64,000 nt of DNA. It comes from Myoxocephalus aenaeus. Taxonomy: Eukaryota; Chordata; Actinopteri; Perciformes; Cottidae. The DNA lies in assembly GCA_038501785.1 (NCBI GenBank), contig JBAMJR010000013.1, forward strand, positions 457,001 through 521,000, given 5' to 3'. The notes beneath the pieces are model-generated. The model worked only from the letters and a program-made list of their open reading frames with translations. It did no database searches and was not told the DNA's origin. Made by a program: the position numbers and the translations under genes. Of the stretch, positions 12,106 through 24,415 are shown in pieces; positions within the stretch are counted from its first letter, which is position 1, and each line of letters begins with the position of its first letter.

Positions 12106-13740
12106 TTTATGGAGTTTATTTCTTACTTCTTTGGTGAGAAAACATCCAATCACTGAGCATACAATTTGTTTTTGTACACGTTTAAGATTATCATGAAGTG
12201 ACCAGAAACTGTTTAAGTCAGTTCACTCAAATTATTGTTAAATGTTCGAGTAATTCAGCTATCATGGTGCATTGCTTTTTGTACAATAAATAAGCTTTGT
12301 GATTGGCTATTCCATGAGCTCTGATGCCCGACATAGACCGGCTCCTTCTCCATACGAATGTTGACTGAGGCTCATGTGGGTGTTAAAATGTCTAGGTTCA
12401 TATCTGCCATACTAAACTGATAGAAAATACAAGATTCTCATTTTTGGAATAATTCAAATAGATAGCCATAACATAAACATTTACTATTATTCAAATATTC
12501 TGGACACTTGTGTTTCGACAGTATGTTGATGGAACATCGCGGATATTATGAACAGAAGATTTCCGGAACCACCAGGTGTTCATTGTTTACATTTTAAACT
12601 CTATGCAGAGTAATTTACATACAAAATATATTCTCTTCTGCAGTCTGGAGTCAATGTACCTTGCATTTTCTTTACAACAGTTAAAACAAGACAATGTAAT
12701 ATGTGATATTTATTTGAATTGATTTAAAATATCTGAATGCTAAACAGTGCCTCATGAGGTAGTTGACATCTCCAATAATATCGGAATCATGCAAACACAA
12801 TGTTTAACCTAAAATTCACACTTTTAGCTGATTCACAACAACAAATCACGTATCTAAGCATATTCATACTTAAATGAACAATTACTGTATTTATTAAATC
12901 TTTGAATAAGTTTGACGAATTGTATCTTTGATGAATATTTTTTTTCCGTTTTCTTCTCTACTACTGCTCTAATGCCGGGTGCAGACGACACAATATTTTC
13001 ATCTACTAAAGGTGCAATTAACGGGGTGCAGAATGATAACATAGCAGCAAACAACTATTTGCAATGTAAAGGTACAGTGAGGTATTGTCGACATGAGCAG
13101 AGTGCATGCTTTTAGTGCATGTTTATGCACGTGAGCGGGCCACACTGGTTGGCTCACGGCCATCTACTGTGGTTGCAGCGGATTACGCCGGAAGCAATGT
13201 CACAGAAGCATATCGCCTACCCCCCCCAAGTATTGGTTCTGTCAGCTCTTTTGCCATAGTTTCCACTGTTAGCGCTGTTAGCAATGTTAGCTGATAGCCA
13301 CCATCCCATTGCAATGTTCAAAGCCACTGAGAGCCAATAGATAAGCCCCCAATTTGATATAAAACACCAAATGGTCACACGTTGCATTTCACAAGCCGTG
13401 TGATGTCACCGGGAAAGATGTGCTAGGGACTGACTTCCCAGAACGAGAATGTAAACAAACAATGGTGTCAGAAGCCATGTGTTTGATACTGGCTTATCTT
13501 GAGATTGGAAAAGCTATTAAAGATAAAGAAAGACAACATAACTGACCTCCTTTTCAAAGTTCCACTGAGCAACACCACCATCATCCCTCTTCACCATGTT
13601 TTCAGTTCTGTGCTCCTATTGATCAATGTGGCAACACGTGGAATCTTTTTGTCAGGACCTCGTGAAGCGTTACACATGCAGTATCAATTGTCATGGACTA
13701 CATACAAGGTACCCAGCCACTGAAAAATGCACGTAACCTC
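12106..13740. other. Spacer upstream of copy 4
   Basis: Contains the array-type upstream DNA (from about 12640 on) shared with copies 5 and 11, including the undisturbed site GCTTTTAG at 13108-13115 that is interrupted by different transposons in the other two. No gene recognised. Confidence 0.6.
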
Positions 13741-13761
13741 TCCATTATGTTGGCTTCAAGT

Positions 13762-13824
13762 TGCTGAGTAATGGGTTTCTGAGGGGGAGGGGTCACTGAT
13801 TCTTTACCTTGGTCAGGTATAAAA
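13762..13824 (+). promoter_or_regulatory. Copy 4 promoter: Maf-like element, G-rich stretch, TATA
   Basis: TGCTGAGTAATGG (13762-13774) lies 56 bp before TATAAAA (13818-13824). There is no AACAATRG between them; GAGGGGGAGGGG follows the Maf-like motif. Confidence 0.6.
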
Positions 13825-13886
13825 GGAAAGGGTTAAACCAGGTAGGTACACAGTTCAGGAGCAGCAGCAGCACATCAACAGCCAAC

Positions 13887-14640
13887 ATGACCAACACCGG
13901 CATGAACATGAGGGGCAAGGTACTTTTAAAAATCTTTGTGTAATAAGCAGAAATGGCTGACCATAACTTCACTTTGATGCTTTATTTCTAATCCTTTACA
14001 ACTCACTTGCTTTCAGATCACCTTCTACGAGGAGAAGAACTTCCAGGGTCGCTCTTATGAGTGCATGAACGACTGCTCTGACATGACCTCCTACCTGAGC
14101 AGGTGCCAGTCCTGCAGGGTGGAGAGCGGCTGCTTCATGGTCTACGACCGCACCAACTACATGGGTAACCAGTACTTCATGAGGAGGGGCGAGTATGCCG
14201 ACTACCAGAGCATGATGAGCATGAGCGGTGGCATGAGTGGCATCAGATCTTGCCGTATGATCCCCATGGTAGGTTTAAAACAGACCTTTAAAGGTGATCT
14301 TTAAGTGATACCTTTTTATCTCTGAAATAATCAACATTTGTTTATTGTTCCTTCAAAACAGCACAGGGGACAGTTCAGGATGAAGATCTACGAGAGGGAG
14401 AACTTCGGTGGTCAGAGTCACGAGATGATGGACGACTGCGACAACATCATGGACCGTTACCGCATGAACGACTGCCAGTCCTGCAACGTGATGGACGGCC
14501 ACTGGCTGATGTACGAGCAGCCCCAGTACAGAGGCAAGATGATGTACATGAGGCCCGGAGAGTACAGGAACTTCCGGGACATGGGCATGAGCGGCATGAG
14601 GTTCATGAGCATGAGGCGTATCACTGATTCCTGCAACTAA
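13887..14640 (+). CDS. crygm: Gamma-crystallin M, copy 4
   Basis: Lens structural protein. Exons are 13887-13919 (MTNTGMNMRGK), 14017-14268 and 14362-14640, giving 187 residues. Exon 2 has the long glycine-rich loop SGGMSGIRSC like copies 1, 5-8 and 12, but intron 2 is of the class found in copies 3, 9, 10 and 11, so the copy joins features of two lineages. Exon 3 differs from its neighbours by GEYRNFRDMG (Asn for Ser). It ends TDSCN. AATAAA is at 14677-14682. Its 3' flank is shared with copies 5-8, showing that flanking DNA was duplicated along with the gene. Confidence 0.95.
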
Positions 14641-14682
14641 ATGTTCACAAAATGTTTCTTGAATGTATCAAAAGCCAATAAA

Positions 14683-16099
14683 TGAAGAATTTATGCACAT
14701 CTTTTTTTGTCAAGCTTCTTGCTCCATCAGTCACAATGAAATAGTTTGTACCAAACAATATATGCAATGGTTCATGCAATTTTATATATTGGAACTTTTA
14801 GACAGCAAGCTGTGAGAAAACTAGGTTTAAATAGCGCTCCTAGTGTTATCTATTAAGTATTACAATGTGTTTACAGGTTAAAGGTCAAGCCAAAGAAGTA
14901 ACAGTGGATTTATTATGCAAGTATATTAATGAATAACACTGAATATAATTGGTGAGTTTAGCAGATGTAATTATTTGAAGGTATGACTGACTGCAAGTGA
15001 GGTAGAAAGTATAGAACACACTCAGGAATGTGAGGTGCAATAAAGAGGGGGATGCAGAATGAAACTGGACATATAAGGACCGTCTGAAGAGCAGGAAGAG
15101 GAGGACTTTCTAACTTCATAAAACTTGAGACATTCCGAAAATCAACGGCTTTTCTAGCAAACTATCGAACAGACTATAGACACCGGTAGTCTGGACAATT
15201 GGATGTATTTGAGGCCCTGTTCCGCAGAATATTCTTTGTCGTACTTCAAAGCGTTATTCAATCTGTAATTGTGTTTGCTGTACTTTTTATACAAATCATT
15301 GTTGTTATAACTGGAACCATCTATTCGGCTCTATTTTGTGGTAGGACCTCATGGCTTATGGAGCTCTCCTGAGGAAGGCCGAACATGACAAATTGGTGAC
15401 CCCGACGTGATCCTCGAAGAAGTTCAAGGATGGCTGAAAAGAGACTGTTTAAGTCCAACTGGAATGGTCGTTAACAAAGCGTCTGGGACGCAAATAGCGT
15501 TAGATATGTTATTTCAACAGTTAAAACAAGACAATGCAACATTTAATATTTGTTTTAATTGATTTAAAATATCTGAATGTTAAACAGTGCATTGTGAGGT
15601 AGTTGACATATCCAATAAAATCTGTATCATGCAAACTTTTTCAATTAAATTCCGTTTATTTTGTATAGCCCAAAATCACAAATTTACCTTGGAGGGCTTT
15701 ACAATCTTTACACATACGACATCCCTGTCTCAAAAACAATGTTTAATCTAAAATGTACACTTTCAACTGATTCTCAATAACAAATTACGTATCCAAGCAT
15801 ATTCATACTTAAATTAACAATTACTGTATTTATCAAGTCTTTGAATAAGTTTGCTGAATATTTTTTCAGTTTTCTTTATCCACTACCGCTCTAATGCCAG
15901 GTGCACACAACACAATATGTTGGTCTTTTAAAGGCGCAATTAACGGTGTGCAGAATAATAACACAGCAGCAAATAACAACTTGCTATATAAAGATACAGT
16001 GAAGTATTGTCAACATGAGCAGAGAATAAAGTCTTTCTCCCTCCGTGTGCGTTCTTATCAGAGCTTCTCTTTGTTGAAGTAGCCGGGTCGGCCGTGCAT
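14683..16099. other. Spacer between copies 4 and 5 with LTR/PBS-like motif
   Basis: Array-type flank. TGGTGACCCCGACGTGA at 15394-15410, preceded by a segment ending ACATGACA, looks like the 3' end of an LTR followed by a primer-binding site; the same block recurs in the flanks of copies 6-11. A dispersed fish repeat (TTCCGTTTATTTTGTATAGC) is at 15640-15730. No intact retroelement ORF. Confidence 0.45.
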
Positions 16100-16107
16100 G
16101 CTTTTCG

Positions 16108-17569
16108 CAGTGGTGGGCCGTCAGGGCCAGCTAAGCCTTCGCTGCTGTCCTCAACAGAATCACAAAGTTATAGCTATTTTATAATTATACACTACATGTA
16201 TTATAATTATGTTTCTCTATTAGCTTATTTTCTCATTGCACAGCTGTCTTCCTCTGTTGCTCTGCGTTCAGCCTGCAGCGCTGCTTTCAGTGCAACTGGT
16301 TTTAAGGAGAGCTTTCATCCAATCCAATTTTCTCCTCCTGTGCTTAAGCCTTTGCAGATTAAAGTCCACGGAGAGTGGACGTTGTCGTTGATTGTCATAG
16401 ACTTCAACAAATCAGATCTTTAGTTTGACAAGCTGGGTGTATTTTTTGACGTGCCAGTGCCCGCGAACTGGCGTGGATGTATGATTGGTCAGTGGCCCAG
16501 CGTGAACATTAACATGCGCTGTGATTGGCCAGTGGGCCAGTGTGACTTCTGGCAACACAACAGAAAGCTACCTTGCTGCTACAGAAGAGTTAAGGCTGAT
16601 TCATAAGATAATTGATGACATGTTTAGTGTTTTGCTTGTTTTAACACTCAATGGCTGAAGGAGGAGGAGAAACGGACTTGGTGGTGGATTTACTTGTTTT
16701 TCTCATGGAGGGTTGGGCATGTTTGGCAGTGACATCCTCACTGGCATCCATGAAGCGCACCGATAAACTGAACAACCACGTAATTGAACTGTTTGTTAAC
16801 AAATAGAGGTGGATGGACTTTGTCTTTATTAAGTGAACAGCATCTGGTGAGTGAATTGCCTTTTCTGCTTTTTGTGTTTGTTTTTTTCACCCCGCTTGGC
16901 TCTCCGCCGGCACCCACCTCCACAGAGCTAGGCTAGCTCACGCCGCTAGCTCTGCTGCTGAGAGAATATGCTGAGAGGAATATTTCACGTGACTTTTGTA
17001 TCGTATGTCTTTGCAACTGCTGCTAAATTTAGAATTGGACAAATCAGCTGCACGGGTCAAGGAAAAATAAAATAAAATAGCTGCTTATAACCTGAGTTTT
17101 ACGGTAGTTAATATCATTCGTTCTGATCGGCTAGTGCTCTTGAGTGCGGTGTGTTAGTGCCGCAGTTTTGTTGGATTGTTTTGTCGTGTTTTGTTATAAC
17201 TGTAAGCTATTATATTGAGTACTTGAACAGCGCTCTAGGAAGCAGTGTTCTGATTTAAGTTTCTGGGGCTTTTATTGTGAAGGGAAAAACGGAAGGAGAG
17301 GAGAGGAAATGTTCTACTAAAGTGTGGAACGAGAATAAAAGTAGTTGCCGTGTTGTGCAAACTACGCAGCATCGTGTTGTTGTTTCATTAATAAAGTGAA
17401 GTATAGGCACAAGATAAAACACTCAGCTACATAACTAAATGTGACTGGTTCTTGTTGTGAACTACATGCATTGTCCGTTAATGACGCAACATCCTGTCAT
17501 GCGCGTATTTATGTAAACAATATCAGGCGGCACTGAAAGCTTAGGTCGAAACTGCACGGCCCGCCACTG
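16108..17569. mobile_element. Non-autonomous hAT-like element with 8-bp target duplication
   Basis: Inverted termini CAGTGGTGGGCCGT and ACGGCCCGCCACTG. Flanks GCTTTTCG (16100-16107) and GCTTTTAG (17570-17577) agree at 7 of 8 bases. The empty site GCTTTTAG exists upstream of copy 4 (13108-13115), which proves an insertion. 1462 bp; I see no transposase domain. Confidence 0.85.
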
Positions 17570-17577
17570 GCTTTTAG

Positions 17578-18290
17578 TACATGTTTGTGCACGTGAGCGG
17601 GCCACACTGGTTGGCTCACGGCATACGCTCTGCACTGCGCCCATCTACTGCAGTTGCAGTGGATTACGCCGGAAGCAATGTCACAGAAGCATATCGCCCA
17701 CCGCACGGTACCTCCCACCCCCCGCACACTATTAGCACTGTCAGCGATGTTAGCTGCAAGCCACTGAATTAGCCCAATGTTCAAAGCCGCTGAGAGGTAA
17801 CAGATAAGCCCCCAATTTGATATAAAGCACCTTCAAAATGGTCACTTTGTCAGATTAGACGATTTGAGTCATAAACCCTTGCCGTGATTCAACCGAGGGA
17901 CACAACAGGCCACACGTTGGATTTCACAAGACGTGTGATGTCACCGGGAAAGATGACTGACTCCTGAGTACAACAATTTAAACAAACTGGTGTCAGAAGC
18001 TGTGTGTTTGATACTGGCTTATTTTGAGATTGGAAAAGCTATAAAAAAAAAAAAGAAAGACATCCTAACTGACCTCCTTTTCAAATTTCCACTGAGCAAC
18101 ATCACCATCATCCTTCTTCATCATGTTTTAAGTTCTGTCTCCTAATGGTTAACGTGGCAACATGTGGAATCTGTTTGTCAGGACCTCGTGAGGCGTTACA
18201 CATGTAGAGTCAATTGTCATGGACTACATACAAGGTACACAGCCACTGAAAAATGCACGTAACCTCTCCATTATGTTGGCTTCAATGGTA
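17578..18290. other. Upstream flank of copy 5
   Basis: Array-type upstream DNA homologous to that of copies 4 and 11; ORFs here are short and read differently in each copy. No separate feature. Confidence 0.5.
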
Positions 18291-18293
18291 AGT

Positions 18294-18356
18294 TGCTGAC
18301 TAAGGGGGTTCTGAGGGGGAGGGGTCACTGGTTCTTTACCTTGGTCAGGTATAAAA
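18294..18356 (+). promoter_or_regulatory. Copy 5 promoter: Maf-like element, G-rich stretch, TATA
   Basis: TGCTGACTAAGG (18294-18305) lies 56 bp before TATAAAA (18350-18356). No Sox-type site lies between them. Confidence 0.6.
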
Positions 18357-18418
18357 GGAAAGGGTTAAACCAGGTAGGTACACAGTTCAGGAGCAGCAGC
18401 AGCACATCAATAGCCAAC

Positions 18419-20056
18419 ATGACCAACACCGGCATGAACATGAGGGGCAAGGTATTTGAAAAAATATTTTTGTAATAAGCAGAAATTACTGTGACCTTAA
18501 TGCTTTATTTATAATCATTTAAATCAATTCAGTTTATTTTGTATTACCCAGAATCACTAATTTGCCTCAGTGGGCTTTGAAATCTGTACGCATACGACAT
18601 CCCTGTCTCGGAACCTCACATCGGATCAGGAAAAACTCCCCCAAAAAACTGAAAAAAATATGTTTCACTGGGAAAAAGAAGGAAGAAACCTTCGGAAGAG
18701 GAAAAGAGGAGCATCCGTCTCCCCGATCCATGTAAACAGAAGGAGATAGAGAGGAGGGGCATCACCAGGGCTATGGCAGGAGGCAGATGGCAGGGCCCAG
18801 GAGGCTGGGGGCAGGGCCCAGGAAGCAGGGCCGGCTCCAGACACAGCCATGGAAACTTGAGAGGCGAGAAAGCACAAAGATTCCGGGGAAGAAGTAGAGT
18901 TAGTAATTTGCATTAAACAGACTTTAATAGGTCCAGAAGGAGAGCGAGAAGAGGAGAGAGGAGCTCAGTGTATCCCAAGATGTCCCCCAGCAGTCTAGGC
19001 CTATAGCAGCATATCTAGGGGCTCAACCAGGGCAAACCTGAGCCCTGGTCCAGGAGTTCTATAAGCTCCTTCAGATATGATGGTGCATCACCAACTAAGG
19101 CTTTTTAGGTGAAAAGGAGAATTTTAAATGTGATTCTTGATTTTACAGGAAGCCAGTGGAGAGCAGCTACTACAGGAGTAATGTGATCTCTTTTCTTAGT
19201 TTTCGTTAGTACACGAGCTGCAGCATTCTGGATCAACTGGAAACATTTAAGAGACTTATAAGTGCAGCATGATAATAAGGAGTTACAGTAATCTAGTCTA
19301 GAAGTAAAAAATGCGTGAACCGATTTTTCTGCATCGCTTTGAGATGTGCCTGATTTTTTTAATGTTTTGTAGGTGAAGAAAGGCAGTCATTGATTTACAA
19401 TTCACTTCTTTTCAGATCACCTTCTACGAGGAGAAGAACTTCCAGGGTCGCTCCTATGAGTGCATGAACGACTGCTCTGACATGACCTCCTACCTGAGCA
19501 GGTGCCAGTCCTGCAGGGTGGAGAGCGGCTGCTTCATGGTCTACGACCGCACCAACTACATGGGAAGCCAGTACTTCATGAGGAGGGGCGAGTACGCTGA
19601 CTACCAGAGCATGATGAGCATGAGCGGTGGCATGAGTGGCATTAGGTCTTGCCGTATGATCCCCATGGTAGGTTTAAAACACCATCCGTCACGCTATGTT
19701 TCTAATTTGCATGACAACCCCCATGAAACGTGATATTAAGATATTAATTTTTTCATTCTCTCTCCAAAAAACAACAGCACAGAGGACAGTTCAGGATGAA
19801 GATCTACGAGAGGGAGAACTTCGGTGGTCAGAGTCACGAGATGATGGACGACTGCGACAACATCATGGACCGTTACCGCATGAACGACTGCCAGTCCTGC
19901 AACGTGATGGACGGCCACTGGCTGATGTACGAGCAGCCCCAGTACAGAGGCAAGATGATGTACATGAGGCCCGGAGAGTACAGGAGCTTCAGGGACATGG
20001 GCATGAGCGGCATGAGGTTCATGAGCATGAGGCGTATCACTGATTCCTGCAACTAA
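18419..20056 (+). CDS. crygm: Gamma-crystallin M, copy 5
   Basis: Lens structural protein. Exons are 18419-18451 (MTNTGMNMRGK), 19416-19667 and 19778-20056, giving 187 residues. Intron 1 is 964 bp instead of about 100 bp because a retroelement fragment is inserted a few tens of bases before the exon 2 acceptor. The predicted protein appears identical to copies 6, 7 and 8. Exon 2 has the SGGMSG loop and YMGSQYFMRR; intron 2 is the class of copies 1 and 12 (begins GTAGGTTTAAAACACC), while the promoter, exon 1 and 3' UTR are array type. That mosaic suggests gene conversion. AATAAA is at 20093-20098. It marks the left boundary of the near-identical 4.36-kb repeats: exon 2 and 3 match copy 6 closely, but its upstream DNA is more diverged. 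Confidence 0.93.
18515..19395 (-). mobile_element. Retroelement fragment in intron 1 of copy 5
   Basis: About 0.88 kb inserted in intron 1, absent from copies 3, 4 and 9-11. The right part (19100-19395) on the - strand corresponds to the reverse-transcriptase C-terminal fragment that is better preserved in copies 6-8; here it is broken. The left part is a common fish dispersed repeat (AATTCAGTTTATTTTGTATT). Confidence 0.7.
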
Positions 20057-20414
20057 ATGTTCACAAAATGTTTCTTGAATGTATCAAAAGCCAATAAATG
20101 AAGAATTTATGCACATCTTTTTTTGTCAAGCTTCTTGCTCATCGGTCACAATGAAATAGTTTTTACCAAACAATATATGCAATGGTTCATGCAATTTTAT
20201 ATATTGGAACTTTTAGACAGCAAGCTGTGAGAAAACTAGGTTTAAATAGCGCCCCTAGTGTTATCTATTAAGTATTACAATGTGTTTACAGGTTAAAGGT
20301 CAAGCCAAAGAATTTACACTGCATGTATTATGCAAGTATATTAATGAAGTAACACTAAATGTATGCAATTATATAAAAGAAGTAACACTGGATATATTAT
20401 GCAAGTATATTAAT

Positions 20415-20867
20415 TATGGCTGGCCATGTTAACGCGTTATAAATGCGTTAACGCAGCAATCCATTAAAGCCAACAATTATTTTATCATGCATTAACTGCA
20501 TGTTTGTTTGTTTTTGCATTGGGAGGGGCTTAACGTTACACAGCATTGATGCAGCCACCAGCGTCCTTAGAATCGCAACGGATGACGGCGCGTATGCGCC
20601 TCAAGACGCACCGTAAAAGCACCTTATCTCAGAACAGGAAACCAGATACATTTTGCTTACGGCAGACAACAAAAATGTATGTTAACTTGCTATTGCTCCG
20701 AGAGTGCATGTTATATTGTTCTGATAACATTACTTTAAAATAAAAGTGTGCAATACACTAGTTTTTCGTTCCTTATTGAATTTGGCGCATAATGCGATTT
20801 ATCACAGTTAATCACAGAAAAATCATGCGATTAATCAGTTAAATTTTTTCAACTTTGACCAGCCCTA
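20415..20867. mobile_element. hAT-like element (453 bp) in unit A
   Basis: Termini TATGGCTGG and CCAGCCCTA, subterminal GTTAACGCGTTA-type repeats, and a perfect 8-bp duplication ATATTAAT (20407-20414 and 20868-20875). No transposase; the small ORF at 20546-20743 is not recognisable. Confidence 0.8.
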
Positions 20868-22407
20868 ATATTAATGAATAACACTCAAAGTAATTGGTGA
20901 GTTTGGCAGATGGAATTATTTGAAGGTATGACTTGCAAGTGCGGTAGAAAGCAGAGAACACACTTAGGAATGTGAGGTGCAATAAAGAGGGGGATGCAGA
21001 ATGAAACTGGTCGAGTAAGGACCATCTGAGAGGAGCAGGAAGAGGAGGACTTTCTAACTTTCTAAAACTTGAGACATTGCTAAAATCTACGGCTTTTCTA
21101 GTGGACTTATCAAACAGACTATAAACAACGGTAGTCAGGACAATTGGATGCATTTGAGGCCATGTTCCACAGAATATTCTTTGTCGTACTTCAAAGCGTT
21201 ATTCAATCTGTAATTGTGTTTGCTGTACTTTTTATATCAATATTTTTTGTTATAACTGGAACCATCTATTCCGCTCTATTTTGTGGACGGACCTTATGGC
21301 TTAGGGAGCTCTCCTGAGGAAGGCTGAACATGACAAATTGGTGACCCCGACGTGATCCTCGAAGAAACTCAAGGACAGCTGAAAAGAGACGTGGCTCGAC
21401 TAACACTCTCACGTATACCCAAACGTTATAAGTAAGTATAGTTGTTTTAATAAAAGTCTGCATAGGTAGAAATAGGAAATTTAGGCGAGAGCGTCAATGA
21501 TCCACATTGTCTCTGAAAGCTGAATCTGTATTTCAAGAGGATCCGCCAAAAGCTAAAACTGATAAAACTGCATGGTCAATGTTATTAAGTGTTAAAGCAA
21601 GTGTATGTTGCAGCATAGCACAATTGCAAATGGAATACAAATACATGTGTTTAATGTGAAAACTGTGCAGTATAAGTCCATCTGGAATGTCCGTTAACAA
21701 AGCGTCTGGGATGCAAATAGCGTTAGATATGTTTTTTCAACAGTTAAAACAAGACAATACAACATTTTATATTTGTTTTAATTGATTTAAAATAGCTGAA
21801 TGCTAAACAGTGCACCGTGGGGTAGTTGACAACTCCAATAAAATATGTATCACGCAAACCTTTTCAATTCAATTCCGTTTATTTTGTATAGCCCAAAATC
21901 ACAATTTACAAGTTTGCCTCGCTGAGAGGCCATATATAAGCCCCCAATTTGATATAAAACACCTGTTAAAATGGTCACTTTGTCAGATTAGGCGATTACA
22001 GTTATAAACCCTTGCCGTAATTCAACCGAGGGTCACAACAGGCCGCACGTTGGATTTCACAATGTCACCAGGAAAGATGTGCTCCCGGAACGAGAATGTA
22101 AATAAACAATGGTGTCAGAAGCCATGTGTTTGATACTGGCTTGTCTTGAGATTGGAAAAACTATAAAAAAAAAGAAAGACAACATAACTGACCTCCTTTT
22201 CAAAGTTCCACTGAGGAACACCACCATCATCCCTCTTCACCATGTTTTCAGTTCTGTGCTCCTATTGGTTAACGTGGCAACACGTGGAATCTTTTTGTCA
22301 GGACCTCGTGAAGCGTTACACATGCAGTTGCAATTGTCATGGACTACATACAAGGTACCCAGCCACTGAAAAATGCACATAACCTCTCCATTATGTTGGC
22401 TTCAAGT

Positions 22408-22470
22408 TGCTGAGTAATGGATTTCTGAGGGGGAGGGGTCACTGATTCTTTACTTTGGTCAGGTATAAAA
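22408..22470 (+). promoter_or_regulatory. Copy 6 promoter: Maf-like element, G-rich stretch, TATA
   Basis: TGCTGAGTAATGG (22408-22420) and TATAAAA (22464-22470) at the array spacing of 56 bp; no Sox-type site between. Confidence 0.6.
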
Positions 22471-22532
22471 GGAAAGGGTTAAACCAGGTAGGTACACAGT
22501 TCAGGAGCAGCAGCAGCACATCAACAGCCAAC

Positions 22533-24415
22533 ATGACCAACACCGGCATGAACATGAGGGGCAAGGTACTTTAAAAAATCTTTGTGTAATAAGCAGAAAT
22601 GACTGTGACCATATATTCACCTTAATGCTTTATTTATGTTCATTTAAATCAATTCAGTTCATTTTGTATTGCCCAGAATCACAAATTTGCCTCAATGGGC
22701 TTTCAAATCTGTACGCATGCGACATCCCGGTCTTGGAACCTCACATCGGATGAGGAAAAACTCCCCCAAAAAACAGAAGAAAAAAACGTTCACAGGGAAA
22801 AAAAGGAAGAAACCTTCGGAAGAGCAAAAGAGGAGGATCCGTCTCCCCGATCCATGTAAACAGAAGGAGATAGAGAGGAGGGGCATCGGCAGGACAATGG
22901 CAGGAGGCTGGACCCAGGAGGCAGGGCCAGCTCCAGACACAGCCACGATCCATAGAAACTTGAGGGGCAAAAAAGCACAAAGACTCCGGGGAAGAAGTAG
23001 TAATTTGCATTGAAGAGACATTAATTCTGCCAGAAGAAGAAGAAGAATCCCTTATTAGTCCCACAGTGGGGACATTTATTCTCTGCATTTGGAGCAGTGG
23101 GATGCCCCTAGTGAAGCGCCCGGGAAGCCACTGGGGGTTCAGTGTCTTGCTCAGGGACACTTCAACATGCAAACTATGGGGAGACTGGGGATTGAACCGG
23201 CTACCTTGTGGTTGCAAGACGACCAGCTCATGGAGAGATGGAGAGGAGAGAGGAGCTCAGTGTATCTTAAGATGTCCCCAAGCAATCTAGGCCTATAGCA
23301 GCATAGAGGCTGGACCAGGAGGCTCTGGCTCCCATCCTACTTTTTAAGACTCTGGGAACCACACGTAGCCCTGCATTCAGAGAGTGCGGCTCACTAGTGT
23401 GGTAATATGGTTCTATAAGCTCCTTAAGATATGATGGTGCATCACCAACTAAGGCTTTTTAGGTGAAAAGGAGAATTTTAAATCTGATTCTTGATTTTAC
23501 AGGAAGCCAGTGGAGAGCAGCTAATACAGGAGTAATGTGATCTCTTTTCTTAGTTTTCGTTAGTACACGAGCTGCAGCATTCTGGATCAACTGGAAACAT
23601 TTATGAGACTTGTAAGAGCAGCATGATAATAAGGAGTTACAGTAATCTAGTCGAGAAGTGACAAATGCGTGAACCAATTTTTCTGCATCGCTTTGAGACA
23701 AGATGTGCCAGATTTTTTTTATGTTGCGTCGGTGAAAAAAGGCAGTACTTGATTTAAAATTCACTTGTTTTCAGATCACCTTCTACGAGGAGAAGAACTT
23801 CCAGGGTCGCTCCTATGAGTGCATGAACGACTGCTCTGACATGACCTCCTACCTGAGCAGGTGCCAGTCCTGCAGGGTGGAGAGCGGCTGCTTCATGGTC
23901 TACGACCGCACCAACTACATGGGAAGTCAGTACTTCATGAGGAGGGGCGAGTACGCCGACTACCAGAGCATGATGAGCATGAGCGGTGGCATGAGTGGCA
24001 TTAGGTCTTGCCGTATGATCCCCATGGTAGGTTTAAAACACCATCCGTCACTCTATGTTTCTATTTTGCATGACAACCCCCACGAAACGTGATATTAAGA
24101 TATTCATTTTTTCATTCTCTCTCCAAAAAACAACAGCACAGAGGACAGTTCAGGATGAAGATCTACGAGAGGGAGAACTTCGGTGGTCAGAGTCACGAGA
24201 TGATGGACGACTGCGACAACATCATGGACCGTTACCGCATGAACGACTGCCAGTCCTGCAACGTGATGGACGGCCACTGGCTGATGTACGAGCAGCCCCA
24301 GTACAGAGGCAAGATGATGTACATGAGGCCCGGAGAGTACAGGAGCTTCAGGGACATGGGCATGAGCGGCATGAGGTTCATGAGCATGAGGCGTATCACT
24401 GATTCCTGCAACTAA
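22533..24415 (+). CDS. crygm: Gamma-crystallin M, copy 6
   Basis: Lens structural protein in the first of three near-identical 4.36-kb units. Exons are 22533-22565 (MTNTGMNMRGK), 23775-24026 and 24137-24415, giving 187 residues. I count 29 Met (about 15%) and one Trp. The four Greek-key motifs are at residues of roughly 12-50, 51-95, 96-135 and 136-187. Intron 1 (1209 bp) contains retroelement and SINE-like sequence; the acceptor CAG at 23772-23774 is intact. The codons that differ from copies 5, 7 and 8 are silent as far as I can see (for example AGT for AGC in YMGSQ). AATAAA is at 24452-24457. Confidence 0.94.
22650..23762 (-). mobile_element. Retroelement cluster in intron 1 of copy 6
   Basis: Three parts: a dispersed fish repeat (22650-23025), a SINE-like insert (about 23030-23235) with a pol III B-box-like GGTTCAATCCC on the - strand at 23188-23198, and a LINE reverse-transcriptase 3' fragment (23300-23762, - strand). 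The latter has an open 101-codon stretch at 23764-23459. Confidence 0.75.
23459..23764 (-). pseudogene. LINE reverse-transcriptase C-terminal fragment (copy 6 intron)
   Basis: Open for 101 codons, with DAEKLVHAFVTSRLDYCNSL, QNAAARVLTKTKKRDHITPV and LHWLPVKSRIRFKILL, the well-known region after the RT domain in fish non-LTR elements. The catalytic YADD part is absent, so it is a truncated remnant inside a crystallin intron, antisense to the gene. Confidence 0.85.

Larger units (their letters stand above)
20057..24415 (+). repeat. Tandem unit A (4359 bp), ends with copy 6
   Basis: Runs from the end of copy 5 to the end of copy 6; near-identical to units B and C in exons, introns, spacer and inserted elements. 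Confidence 0.9.

Noticed and set aside
23188..23198. Possible tRNA gene from the B-box-like motif
   Set aside because: I could not find a matching A box and acceptor stem; more likely a SINE fragment.
22669..23217. ORFs on both strands in intron 1 of copies 6-8 (up to 158 codons)
   Set aside because: They lie in a dispersed repeat and SINE-like insert; no conserved domain, and neighbouring frames are equally open.
24055..24402. ORFs reading exon 3 in another + frame (DEDLREGELRWSES...), repeated in several copies
   Set aside because: Overlap the spliced crystallin frame, which has the conserved motifs, splice sites and poly(A) signal.
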